Positions 53,495-62,817 of a stretch of 64,000 nt of DNA are shown here, piece by piece; positions within the stretch are counted from its first letter, which is position 1; each line of letters opens with the position of its first letter. The stretch spans positions 1,984,001 through 2,048,000 of the forward strand of contig JAZKJV010008882.1 of assembly GCA_037367405.1 (NCBI GenBank), written 5' to 3'. A program made the position numbers and the translations under genes. This DNA is from Ottelia alismoides. Its lineage: Eukaryota; Streptophyta; Magnoliopsida; Alismatales; Hydrocharitaceae. A model generated the notes under the pieces. That model saw only the letters and a program-made list of their open reading frames with translations, made no database searches and was not told where the DNA came from.

Positions 53495-54165
53495 ATGGTC
53501 ATTCGGATGCAGATGGCCCTTCTCTGGGTGATGCTGCCTTTTACCAGATCTCTGGGGGCCCCATCAGGGCTGATGGGTCTGTTGGGGGGTGCTAACGGGC
53601 TCGCTGGGTTTGCCTCTGGGCCCTATTGGACTGCTGATGGCCAGTTTCAAGATGAAGAGATTCCCGACCTGGTGACCGAAGCTAATTTTGAGGCCAAGGA
53701 GGGGCCGATGGCTACGGATGATGAAGATTATGGATTGGTTAAAAAGCATGGTTCAAGATGGTGGCCTCCGACACCTTTGATTTGGCATTTTAGATGCTTC
53801 AAGTGCAACGACTGGGCCACAGAAGAAAGGATTGTAGGGTTCACAAGGTTTGGCGACCTCGGTTAGCCTCCACCTTGCTGGTAGAGGACGACGAGGTCCA
53901 AAATATGCCTGGGGGAGTATCGTTAGATGAGTGCCTCAATGTCCTTATTGCAATTGTGGTATCTTGTGAAGAGGTCTTGGAGGAGGTTGGGAGGAGCCTC
54001 AAACTCTTCTTCTCGATAGAGTTTACTAGCGATGTGGTTCTCTTAGACTCTATATTGTTTTGTGTACACGACCTCAGTGTATTCCAAGCAAGTGTTTTGC
54101 TTGAGACAGATGCAATTGACTCTGGTGTTTTTGGAGACGTCCTCGATTCAGGGATGGTGAGATGA
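53495..54165 (+). pseudogene. Broken zinc-knuckle protein, retroelement ORF1/gag-like
   Basis: The frame from 53495 reaches RCFKCNDW (53793-53816) and then loses the pattern. One base less frame-shifted, the next bases read GHRRKDCR, so together they would give a CCHC knuckle (C-x2-C-x4-H-x4-C). A 1-base deletion near 53814 breaks it. Upstream residues are Gly/Asp/Glu rich. CCHC knuckles close to the C-terminus are typical of LINE ORF1 or gag proteins. Which family is unknown. Confidence 0.4.
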
Positions 54166-54590
54166 CTTGTGATGCTTGTAGGACATTCTGGGTTACTGGC
54201 ATGCATTTCACATCTGGACGTTTGGAGTGTTTTCATGGCACATTGGCCGATATCACGATGGTGGTTGAGATCACCTCTAATGGGTTGCGATCGGGAGATG
54301 ACATTGATGTCATGACTGCAATTGAAGGTTGTTCCGTTGGTCTGATTTTGAGGCTGTTCATGTTGTTGGACGCAAAGTATTTGGTTGCAGTTAGTTGGTG
54401 TTTGCCATCTTCTTTCACACTAGGCCCGCTCCCGTTATTCGGGCCTTTCTTGAGGATGGTCCTAGTGAGGAGTCCCTGCCATGTCGCCATTTGTCTCGAT
54501 GATTGTTCCCTCTGCTGCTCTTGGGGAGATGCATGCTTTCTTAGTGGATCCTTTGTTTAGATTTGATTTCCCAGGTCAAGTCGGCTGTGC
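54166..54590. other. Intronic sequence, no gene recognised
   Basis: A 132-codon ORF (54162-54560) is Cys/Leu rich without family resemblance. It may belong to the same element as the zinc-knuckle fragment. Confidence 0.35.
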
Positions 54591-54593
54591 ACC

Positions 54594-54768
54594 TAGAGAT
54601 GAGCATGAGCCGGGCTGGGCCGGGCCCTTAAGAGCCCAAGCCCAAGCCCATTTAAGAATTCGGGCCTTGGGCCGGGCCTAAGGCCCACGTTTTTTCCTTT
54701 TTTCGGCACAAGCCCAGGCCCAACCCAATTCTTATGGGCCGAGCTTGGGCCGGGCTGGACCAACTCTA
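54594..54768. mobile_element. GC-rich hAT-like MITE, copy 3
   Basis: TAGAGATGAGCATGAG at the left and CCAACTCTA at the right; GGGCCGGGC and CCCAAGCCCAAGCCC in the body. 175 bp. Ends match copy 1 best. Confidence 0.6.
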
Positions 54769-55569
54769 CTTGCCGCAATCAGTTGATGGGATTAGTTACT
54801 GAAATTAGTTATCATGTAGAGCTCCAGACTTTAATTTGTTGGATAAGACACCGTTGCATTGCTGCCTGCAAGCACGGATTCGATGATTCCATTGCATCTT
54901 CTATACGCACCATAATACTTTATATCAATACATAGCCAACGACTGAAAAATTAGAGCACCACACCCCAACAACTAGAGAATATGAAGGTGACAAGGTGCA
55001 AAGTATGTCAAAATTTGCAGACTGCAAGAATGAACTAAAGATAATTTAATCAATCAAATTCGTTTTCCCAATTTGCCAAGGATTGCCACCATATTTTTTA
55101 ACCTTTCAACTATTCGTCCGTCTTTTGTATGATTTGTTCACTTTTTTTCCCCAAAAAAGCCTATCATGATCGATAAGATAATCGGACATATTGTTGAGCC
55201 TTGACATCATCTATCCTATACACATGCAGAAGGTCATTCCCCGAACAAAGGTTCCCTATGGCTGAGAACCAACAAAAAAAGAGGAGAGAGAAGGTGATGA
55301 CAATTTGATGTTCCTGCAAACACCAACCTATCCACCACCCTCGTAAAACAGACCGCACCGAAAAATAAAGAACCCTCCATCCAATCCAAATCCAATGCCA
55401 TCGAGCTTATACATTACTTTTTTCCCATGCATATAATAAATAAAAGACAAGCTTCCAGACTGCCAACTGTTATACATATAAATACCATCTCCAAAAAAAT
55501 CTCTACGCATCCGTTCTCACAATAAATGTCAAGAAAACATATAATTATTATGAGTACTCAAGACTACTT
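54769..55569. other. AT-rich intronic sequence, nothing recognised
   Basis: No ORF with family resemblance and no repeat boundary is seen between the two MITEs. Confidence 0.4.
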
Positions 55570-55774
55570 TAGATGCCTACTCGGGCCAATTCGGGCCGGG
55601 CTTGCATGCTTTTCGGGTTGGGCCGAGCCAAGCCCGAGCCCGGCCCGAAAAATAGTTGGGCCTAATATCACGGCCCAAGCCCGACCCATATTTAATTTGG
55701 ACTTGGGCCGGGTCGGGCCACATGGGCTGGGCTTCGGGTTGGGTCTGGCCGACCCGACCCAATGCTCATCCCTA
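55570..55774. mobile_element. GC-rich hAT-like MITE, copy 4
   Basis: TAGATGCCTACTCGGGCC at the left and CCCAATGCTCATCCCTA at the right, with AAGCCCGAGCCCGGCCC in the body. The right end is the inverse of the TAGAGATGAGCAT end of copies 1 and 3. Confidence 0.6.
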
Positions 55775-55821
55775 TGTGTACCTCATTTTCTTGTCCGAGT
55801 CGGAGCAGGGAGGCAACTCTA

Positions 55822-58025
55822 TGTAACACCCAGATCCAATTAAACCTGAACTCGACCCGATCAGGGTTTGTTTAACCCATTAAAATTATCAGTCAGCATT
55901 AAATAAACAAAACTCGATCGCATCGTAATGCATGCCACGAAAAAGCCGCAACACGGAATTGAAAACCACGAAATAATCCGAGACCACATAAAAATCTGAT
56001 TCGACGAAATAACCCATAGAATCGACCGTTCGTCAATCGAAGATCGTTTGGTATTTTTAAATAATAAAATTTAGCCATAAATCAAAACCGTATCTCGAGA
56101 AGTTCAGGGATTCAGTTCCGACCCAAAGTATAGAAGTATTATACTCATTTTGATTATCATCCAGAAACGATAAAAACAAGCTATTATTTGTCAAAAATCG
56201 AAGACTCGAGGTGTGTAAATGATCAACCTTAGATATCACAAATAAGAAAGAGTTTTGTTTTATTTTTTTAAATAATAAATATTTTTTAAGAAAACCAATT
56301 CGGATTCATGCTAGGTCGCTCAACTATTGAAGCCATCCTTTTGCTGAGGAGAACAATGGAGATTTATAGAGCTAAAAGGAAGAACCTCCATATGATCTTT
56401 ATTGATTTGGAGAAGACTTATGATTCTGTCCCACAAGAGATATTGTGGAGAGTTTTGGAGAAGAGACAAGTACCTGTCCTATGAATTAACCTCATAAAGG
56501 ATATGTATGATAGGGCTTTATCTTGTGTAAGGACCCCGTCTGGGAAGACAGACTATTTTGACATCAACATTGGTTTACATCAAGGTTTAGCGTTGAGTCG
56601 ATTTCTTTTTACTTTGATTATGGACGAGTTGACAAGTCACATTCAGGATGAGTTACCTTGGTGTGTGTTATTTGCTGATGATATCGTGTTGATTGACGAG
56701 ATTGGAGATGGAGTAAATGAGAAGCTTCAGGTCTGGAGACATGCTTTGGAGACTAAAGGATTTCGGATAAGTAGGACTAAGACGGATTATATGGAGTGCA
56801 CCTTTGATGGAAGCAATGGTGAAGGGATCGATGTGAAGATTGATGATGATAACATTCGGAAGAGAGATTCTTTTAGATATCTGGGATTTATTTTGCAAAA
56901 TGATGGGAAAATTGATGGAGATGTTTCTAATATAATAAATGCAAGCTGGCTAAAGTGGAGAGGATCCTCTGCTGTTCTCTGCGATAAGAAAATTCCTTTA
57001 AAAATTAAAGGAAAGTTTTACAAAGCAACCGTAGACTTACTATGCTCTATGTTGTACATCGATATCGGAGATTTGAGATGGGAATACATTCCACTTTAAG
57101 TATGACAAATAAATGAAATTTTGGTTTCAAAAATAAATAAAATAAAATTTTATTTTTATAAAACAGTACATACGTACCTTTCCAACAAATTTTGTTTAAA
57201 AAAAATAAAAAATGTAGAATTAATATACAATATAAGATTAACAATGACATCATGAATGATGTCATTATGAATGATGATTGTGATGATATCACATATATGT
57301 ATAAAAAAAGAGAAAGGTTTAGGAAGGTCAAGGAACCCTCCCCTTTCTTCCTATTTATTTCTTCAAATTTCCTCCAAAATTAAGAGCCAAATGCTCCTTC
57401 TTTTCTCTTCCAAAACCCCTAGTTTTCCTCCAACGAAGCCTATCCCCTTCCCTCTTCTATTTCCCCAAATCCTTCTCATCTCCAACCCTCTTCTTCCCTG
57501 TGAAGCTGCTGCCTGCAGCTTGGGAATAGCTACTCCAATCACAACTTGGCGCTTCTACTACTTGTTTCCATCTCCAAATTGTGAGAAAAACTAAGGTACA
57601 TTCCTTCTACCACTCCTATTGTTGCCCTGCATGAAATTGTTACACAATTTTCTCTCTTCCATATTGAATTCTTTTTCTTGGGTGAGCTCTCAACTTTGAT
57701 TTGATGATATGTTTATGCAATTGTAATATTATGTATTGGGGTAAATTGCATGTGAAAGAAATAAAATTCATCAAAGTTATGTTAGAGGAATAGTGTGTTC
57801 TGTGCTATGTTGATCCTATATTGGTTAATAATAGCTTCCTTCTAAAATTTTATTTTTCCTGGAATAAAAAATGAAAGATTTTAAAATCTTGAAACAAAAG
57901 TTTAGTTATTATTTTGAATTGCATCTATCTTTTATTGTCTTGCTCATTCCGCCATCACACAAGTTGAATAAAAGGGTAAGTATTTAAAAAGTTTGCACAT
58001 GACCAAAGTAATGAAATTTATAACA
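55822..58025 (+). repeat. Gypsy LTR-like fragment interrupted by LINE C
   Basis: TGTAACACCCAGATCC at 55822 is a usual start of gypsy LTRs. After LINE C (56282-57050) the sequence continues AT-rich, then a TATGTATAAAAAAAG site (about 57294) and a pyrimidine-rich leader-like zone (57330-57600). No second LTR, internal region or 3' end was found, so the assignment is weak. No gene is seen to 58025. Confidence 0.35.
56282..57050 (+). pseudogene. RTE-type LINE C fragment, reverse transcriptase
   Basis: The plus strand reads NQFGFMLGRSTIEAILLL, HMIFIDLEKTYDSVPQEIL, a stop at 56482, then from 56503 an open stretch with NIGLHQGLALSRFLFTLIMD, VLFADDIVLIDE (intact FADD) and SRTKTDYMECTFDGSNGEGI to IKGKFYKAT. 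Both ends are missing. Orientation is opposite to LINEs A and B. Close similarity to A and B shows one family. Confidence 0.9.
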
Positions 58026-58120
58026 TAATCATACAGAGAGAAATTCCTAAGTAGTACCTCAGGTTTACATAAATCTCTATGTACTACAATATTTTTTTAT
58101 TTGGATGCTATAGTGGTGTC

Positions 58121-58437
58121 TGTTATAAAATATGAAGAATGTGGAAGCGAACATGGAAAAGATAAAGAATAAAATAAGAACGCGGGATTTTAACGTGGAA
58201 CCCTACTCCAGAAGGAGCGGGATGAAACCACGGGAGAAGCCCCCGAATTGGGCGTTTCTTCTATTGCATTTCTCAATGAGTACAGGAGGTCTGGGGCTCC
58301 TTATATAGCCTTCCCAGAGCCTCCAAGTCCCACCGTTGAGCGGTATGGGACTAAACACAGGATGGGGTAAATGGATCTTCTCCAGGATCCATTTACCCTG
58401 CTACGACTCAATAGGTGCACTACCAAATACTCCAACA
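58121..58437 (-). repeat. 3' LTR of young copia-like element
   Basis: 317 bp. It contains a TATA core GGCTATATAAGGAG on the minus strand (about 58297-58310) and a near-palindrome around GGATCCATTTACCC / GGGTAAATGGATC (58366-58400). Confidence 0.95.
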
Positions 58438-59452
58438 CTCCCCCTCAAGCTGGAGCATGCAATGTTCAGCTTGGACAAACAAACAGAAAGAAACTCTACT
58501 CACGCTACAGGACACTACGGACAATATCAACCCAACGCGCACATGCTGCAGTCGAGGACGTTGCTTCTCATGCCGTGCAGGTGAGGAGGACGAACGGGCT
58601 GGAGTGTGAGTCAACTGAAGACTCGGAATTTGACCATCGAGTCTGAAACTGCACATGAAGTCTCCTCGTCGGAGAACTGGGTCTCTTCCATCTGGCTCAG
58701 AGAATGGTGCACTGCTCTGGTGTACCTATGATACCACATGAAAACCCTTGCCCTCAAGGGAATGGTCCTCTGCTCTGGAGTCCCTATGGCTCACATGAAA
58801 ACTCTGGCCTGACAACTAGAAGAATGATGGGGACCTCTGACAATGATGGCAACATATGCTCATCTGAAATTGACCGCATCCATGTGCGTATCTGAAAACT
58901 GGACTCGGAATCAATCGTCGAGTCTGAACAACTGAACATCTGTAGAGTCTGGAAAATATGGCTGGTCTGGAGACTGGCATCTGAATCTGGATCTGGATCA
59001 AGACCTGCGACTCTACATATATACTCCCCCTTTCTCCCATACTTGTCGGAAAATGAACATCGACAAAGTTGGGAGAAGACAACAATGATGGGGAAAAACA
59101 TGAATATTCCAAAACTTTCTTGCGGCTTTTTCATCATTTTTTTAAGCCGTCATGTTTTTCTCTCTCTTTTTTTTGGAAAACATTTTTTTAAAGCCGCTTC
59201 ACTTTTTTTTCGGCTTTCAATCAATTTTTTTTTGAAATGCGTGCGGCTTTTTTTTATTGCACGTGCCTCTTTTTCTGATTTTTTTTCGAAAAACTTGCAA
59301 CATCCTCCTACTACTTCCCTCTCCTTTTTTTTAATACACGGCCAAATCAGGCCCAAAATAAAGCACCTCTCCTCTTTCTTACTTTTCTTTCTTTCTTTCT
59401 TTCTTTTTTTTTAAAGGCTGGGCTCCCCCTTTTTCCAGCCCACGGTTGGGCT
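58438..59452 (-). other. Interior of young copia-like element, 3' part
   Basis: No gene is seen. Two related 55-60 bp units (AATGGTGCACTGCTCTGG..., AATGGTCCTCTGCTCTGG...) lie at 58704-58800. GACTCGGAAT/TCGAGTCTGAA phrases recur (58620, 58905). A run of T-rich blocks separated by GCCGCTT-like text fills 59125-59420. Confidence 0.55.
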
Positions 59453-60300
59453 CTAAATAATACTCATCCCCATTTTTATTTTACAAAGCAAGCCCACGTG
59501 CTTAATTTTTTTATAAGGTGCACAGGGCCTGTTAGGGTTCCCATCCATTGGGAACCCCCTTTCGAAACGCCGCCCCCCGTGGGTTCCTTCGGCAGCGCCG
59601 CCTCCCTTGGGGTTCTCTGCTCCGCCACCTGGGATCGATGGGAGAGAGTCCACCGCCTGGGATCGATGGGAGATCTGGGCGTCGCGCGCGACTTGCGTGG
59701 AGAGGGCCTCGCCGCCTGAGGAGAGAGATCGCTGGAGGTCTGCGGGTCTTGGAAGCTCGCCATCGGAGCTCGGAGGTGCCGCCGCGATGTAGTCGCCTGC
59801 AGCCGTGGAAGAAGAACAGACCTCTCCTACGTCGCCAAGGTGACAAACTCTGTCCCGCCGCAGATCTATGGCCGATGCTGGAGGTGGAGGCGCCGCCGAT
59901 TCCTGGAGGGTCGGCCGCCTGAGCTTTGGAAGGGCGGCACCTGGAGAGGATCGCGATGGTGGGAGATCGCTTGTCGCGTCTGGAGATGTGCGCGACCTCA
60001 CGCGGAATGGAGATAGGGCATAAGTGCGCGAGGGAGGCAGACATGAACTGGAGCTAGGGCGACGATGGGAGGGGTCGCCGCTTGGGCGATCACGGTGCGC
60101 CGCCTGCGCATTTGGGAGAGGTGCACGAAAGATGGGCACCTGCCTGATAGACGATCGAGGCAATGTGGGTTTGCTGCGCACAGGAGTGTGCCTCCTACGC
60201 ACGATGCGATCAGATGGTTGGCTGCGGCGATGAGCCACCGGGGCTTCGAGTTGACGATTATCTTCGGCGGCAACATGGATTTAGGGTTTTACGAGAAAAC
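59453..60300 (-). other. GC-rich open segment of the young copia-like element
   Basis: A minus-strand frame is open for 261 codons (60238-59453), but it is Pro/Arg/Ser/Ala-rich and alternative frames are also long, so high GC may explain it. It occupies the position of the GC-rich leader seen in copia-1, -2 and -3. It may be leader sequence or a captured host 5' region; no family is recognised. Confidence 0.4.
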
Positions 60301-60440
60301 CCTAGAACATCTTTGCACAAACTCCAGAACATATTATAATAATCAGACTAGAACAACTCTTGAACAGGAGCAACAAATCTTCACCATAAAAAAATGAATC
60401 TCAGAAAAAAATATAAGAAACAAACTCTTCGAGAATCCAC

Positions 60441-60454
60441 CCGCTCTGATACCA
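60441..60454 (-). other. Primer-binding site of young copia-like element
   Basis: The complement reads TGGTATCAGAGCGG, exactly the initiator Met-tRNA site of plant copias, directly adjoining the 5' LTR. Confidence 0.93.
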
Positions 60455-60771
60455 TGTTATAAAATATGAAGAATGTGGAAGCGAACATGGAAAAGATAAA
60501 GAATAAAATAAGAACGCGGGATTTTAACGTGGAACCCTACTCCAAAAGGAGCGGGATGAAACCACGGGAGAAGCCCCTGAATTGGGCGTTTCTTCTATTG
60601 CATTTCTCAATGAGTACAGGAGGTCTGGGGCTCCTTATATAGCCTTCCCAGAGCCTCCAAGTCCCACCGTTGAGCGGTATGGGACTAAACACAGGATGGG
60701 GTAAATGGATCTTCTCCAGGATCCATTTACCCTGCTACGACTCAATAGGTGCACTACCAAATACTCCAACA
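60455..60771 (-). repeat. 5' LTR of young copia-like element
   Basis: Same 317-bp sequence as 58121-58437 with two substitutions (A for G in ACTCCAAAAGG; T for C in GCCCCTGAA). Followed on the right by the GTGTC duplication. Confidence 0.95.
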
Positions 60772-61569
60772 GTGTCACATCTTGAATATGCGACACTATC
60801 TAATGTTTTTTTAATCCAGGTACTACAGGGAAAACACATCGTTGATATGCGCTATCGTTAAACATTCTTGGATGTGCTATTTGAGGTATTTTTTTTAATA
60901 TCGTATTCCTAACATGCGATATAACGAGAACTTCCTGGAAATGATGTAAATCCAGGGACTTTCTCCTATATCGTATGTTAAGAACGTGATATTGGAGAAA
61001 TAACCTTGATAGGCAAAATTTCCAAGAAGTTTCACCTATCCTGCATGTTGAGTATGCGATATTAAAGGGAACTTCTGGATATGCAACATTTCCAGGGAAT
61101 TTTGGAGAATAAAGGCATTGATTCATAGTTGATCTTGATTTCCACATTAAAATTGGAATAAATTAAATGTACAGGTTCGTAATATATCAAATTATCCACA
61201 TTGATATTTGTTTAAATGAAATGCACACAATCATTCACATAATTGACTCCCATACATTCAAAAACATAAAAAATTCATTAACTTAGAATTTTACAAAATG
61301 TGTTTCCATGAACATCATATGATACTTTTCACCACTCGTAGTAAAAAAAGTCAATCTCTAATTCTATCGCCTTCTTCTCTGTTGATATATCCTCATTGTA
61401 TCATGCGGATCAAAGGGTAATAAACGATTGCCCTCATCTTTATCGTTATTTGGGAGGGTCCTGCACCATTTTCCTCGGCAGGAGCACCATCGTTCACGTC
61501 GTGTTTTAGCAGGCGATGTAAGGCATTTATTAATTTCAGATCATTAAGTATTTGCCATAATAGTTCTTG

Positions 61570-61919
61570 TAACATTCAAATTGTTGGTATCATCGTAGTT
61601 GCATTGCCGACGATGGGAATCACATGTACATCGCATCCCTTTGGACGACTGCCTACAACCCTATGTAGCTCCGGCAAGATTTGGATATATTTCGGTATTG
61701 GAATTTATCACACTAGATTGGCATTTAATTACAGTTTTGGTGGAGCTATGAAGACCTGAGACACACTTTCCACATGGCAAGTAGAGAGATGTCTATTACG
61801 TTGCATGATGTTGCTTTCATATCGGGGTTACGAATCGATGGACTGGTGGTTACAGGAGAGATCACACCTGGAGCGATGTTGGCTGACATATGCGAGCAAC
61901 TTCTCGGTGTCAGACCCCT
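61570..61919 (+). pseudogene. Plant mobile domain remnant inside the MULE
   Basis: From about 61707 the plus strand reads FITLDWHLITVLVEL, a TGA, RPETH, and after a one-base frame change TFHMASREMSITLHDVAFIS, GLRIDGLVVTG and LADICEQLLGV. This is the N-terminal half of the plant mobile domain (family wording LxxLVERWRPETHTFHLP.GEMTITLxDVAxLLGLxxDG). It ends where the right inverted arm begins. The C-terminal half, seen in the pseudogene at 23.9 kb, is missing here. Confidence 0.75.
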
Positions 61920-62371
61920 ACCTTTAATATCGCATACACAACATGTAAGATAGGTGAAATTTCCTGGAAATTTTGCTTATCCAGGGTGTTTCTCCAATAT
62001 CGCATTCTTAACATGCGATATAGGAGAAACTCCCTGCAATTACATCATTTCCAAGAAGTTCTTGCTATATTGCATGTTAGGAATGCGATATTAAAAGAAA
62101 GTACCTCGAATAGCACATCCAAGAATGTTTAGCGATATCGCATATCGAAGATGCCTTTTTCCTGTAGTACTTAGATAAAAAAAACATTAGTCAGTGTCGC
62201 ATATTTAAGATGCGACACCAATGTAGCATCCAGATAAAAAAATATGTTGTAATACCTAGGGATTTATGTAAACCCGAGTTACTACTTAGGGATTTCCCTC
62301 TAATCATACAAGTTGGAGTTTTGTTATAGAATTTGATCATATAAGTTATATTTGAAATACAAAACCTGTGA

Positions 62372-62372
<1 letters not shown>

Positions 62373-62406
<34 letters not shown>
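62373..62406. repeat. (AT)n microsatellite left of MITE M2
   Basis: About 17 AT units end directly at the MITE. Confidence 0.95.
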
Positions 62407-62409
<3 letters not shown>

Positions 62410-62794
62410 GTAAATGGGGCTGCCCCCAGGGAGTAGCCAACTTGGCTACTCCCACCCCTATTTTTCGCTCATTTTGTTATTTTTTTGGAAAATAAAAATT
62501 TGTATATTCATCATTATATCCCTCTCACATTCTATTAAAATTTCGTCAGAAACAGAGACTCCTAAGCCCTCCATCCGGACGTCATTTTTTTAACGGTCGC
62601 AGGATTTTTTAAATCGATCATGTTTGGATGGAGGCCGTAGGAGTCTCTGTTTCTGACGAAATTTTAACAGAATGTGAGAGGGATATAATGATGAATATAC
62701 AATTTTTTATTTTAAAAAAAATAACAAAATGAGGGAAAAATAGGGGTGGGAGTAGCCAAGTTGGCTACTCCCTGGGGGCAGCCCCATTTACCTC
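62407..62794. mobile_element. Palindromic MITE M2 in a TA microsatellite
   Basis: A 388-bp near-complete inverted repeat: GGGGTAAATGGGGCTGCCCC at the left is mirrored by GGGGCAGCCCCATTTACCTC at the right. It has (TA)n on both sides (62373-62406, 62795-62817). The outer arms also contain AGTAGCCAACTTGGCTACT, itself a palindrome. The inner arms (from 62501) match those of M1, but the outer 90 bases do not. Non-coding. Confidence 0.82.
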
Positions 62795-62817
62795 ATATAT
62801 ATATATATATATATATA

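Larger units (their letters stand above)
58121..60771 (-). mobile_element. Young non-autonomous copia-like element (minus strand)
   Basis: Two 317-bp LTRs (58121-58437, 60455-60771) with TGTT...AACA ends and GTGTC duplications (58116-58120, 60772-60776) enclose 2017 bp. On the minus strand a perfect Met-tRNA primer site TGGTATCAGAGCGG (60454-60441) follows the 5' LTR and GAGGGGGAG (58446-58438) precedes the 3' LTR. I see only 2 differences between LTRs, so insertion is very recent. The interior has no gag or pol motif; it depends on another copia for movement. It sits in the left arm of the MULE. Confidence 0.93.
58036..62300 (+). mobile_element. Mutator-like element (MULE) with long inverted ends and PMD remnant
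   Basis: A perfect 10-bp duplication TAATCATACA (58026-58035 and 62301-62310) flanks inverted ends starting GAGAGAAATTCCTAAGTAG (left) and complement GAGGGAAATCCCTAAGTAG (right). Complementarity runs for about 400 bp: GGTTTACATAAATC, then GGTGTCACATCTTGAATATG, and on to about 61080/61910, interrupted on the left by a young copia (58121-60771). The 9-10 bp duplication and long inverted ends define MULEs. The middle (61090-61910) contains broken plant-mobile-domain coding. No MURA transposase is seen; without the copia the element is about 1.6 kb. Confidence 0.85.

Noticed and set aside
59453..60238. 261-codon minus-strand ORF as a captured host gene
   Set aside because: Composition follows high GC and other frames are also long. 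It sits where the GC-rich leader of copias lies. Kept only as an open question.
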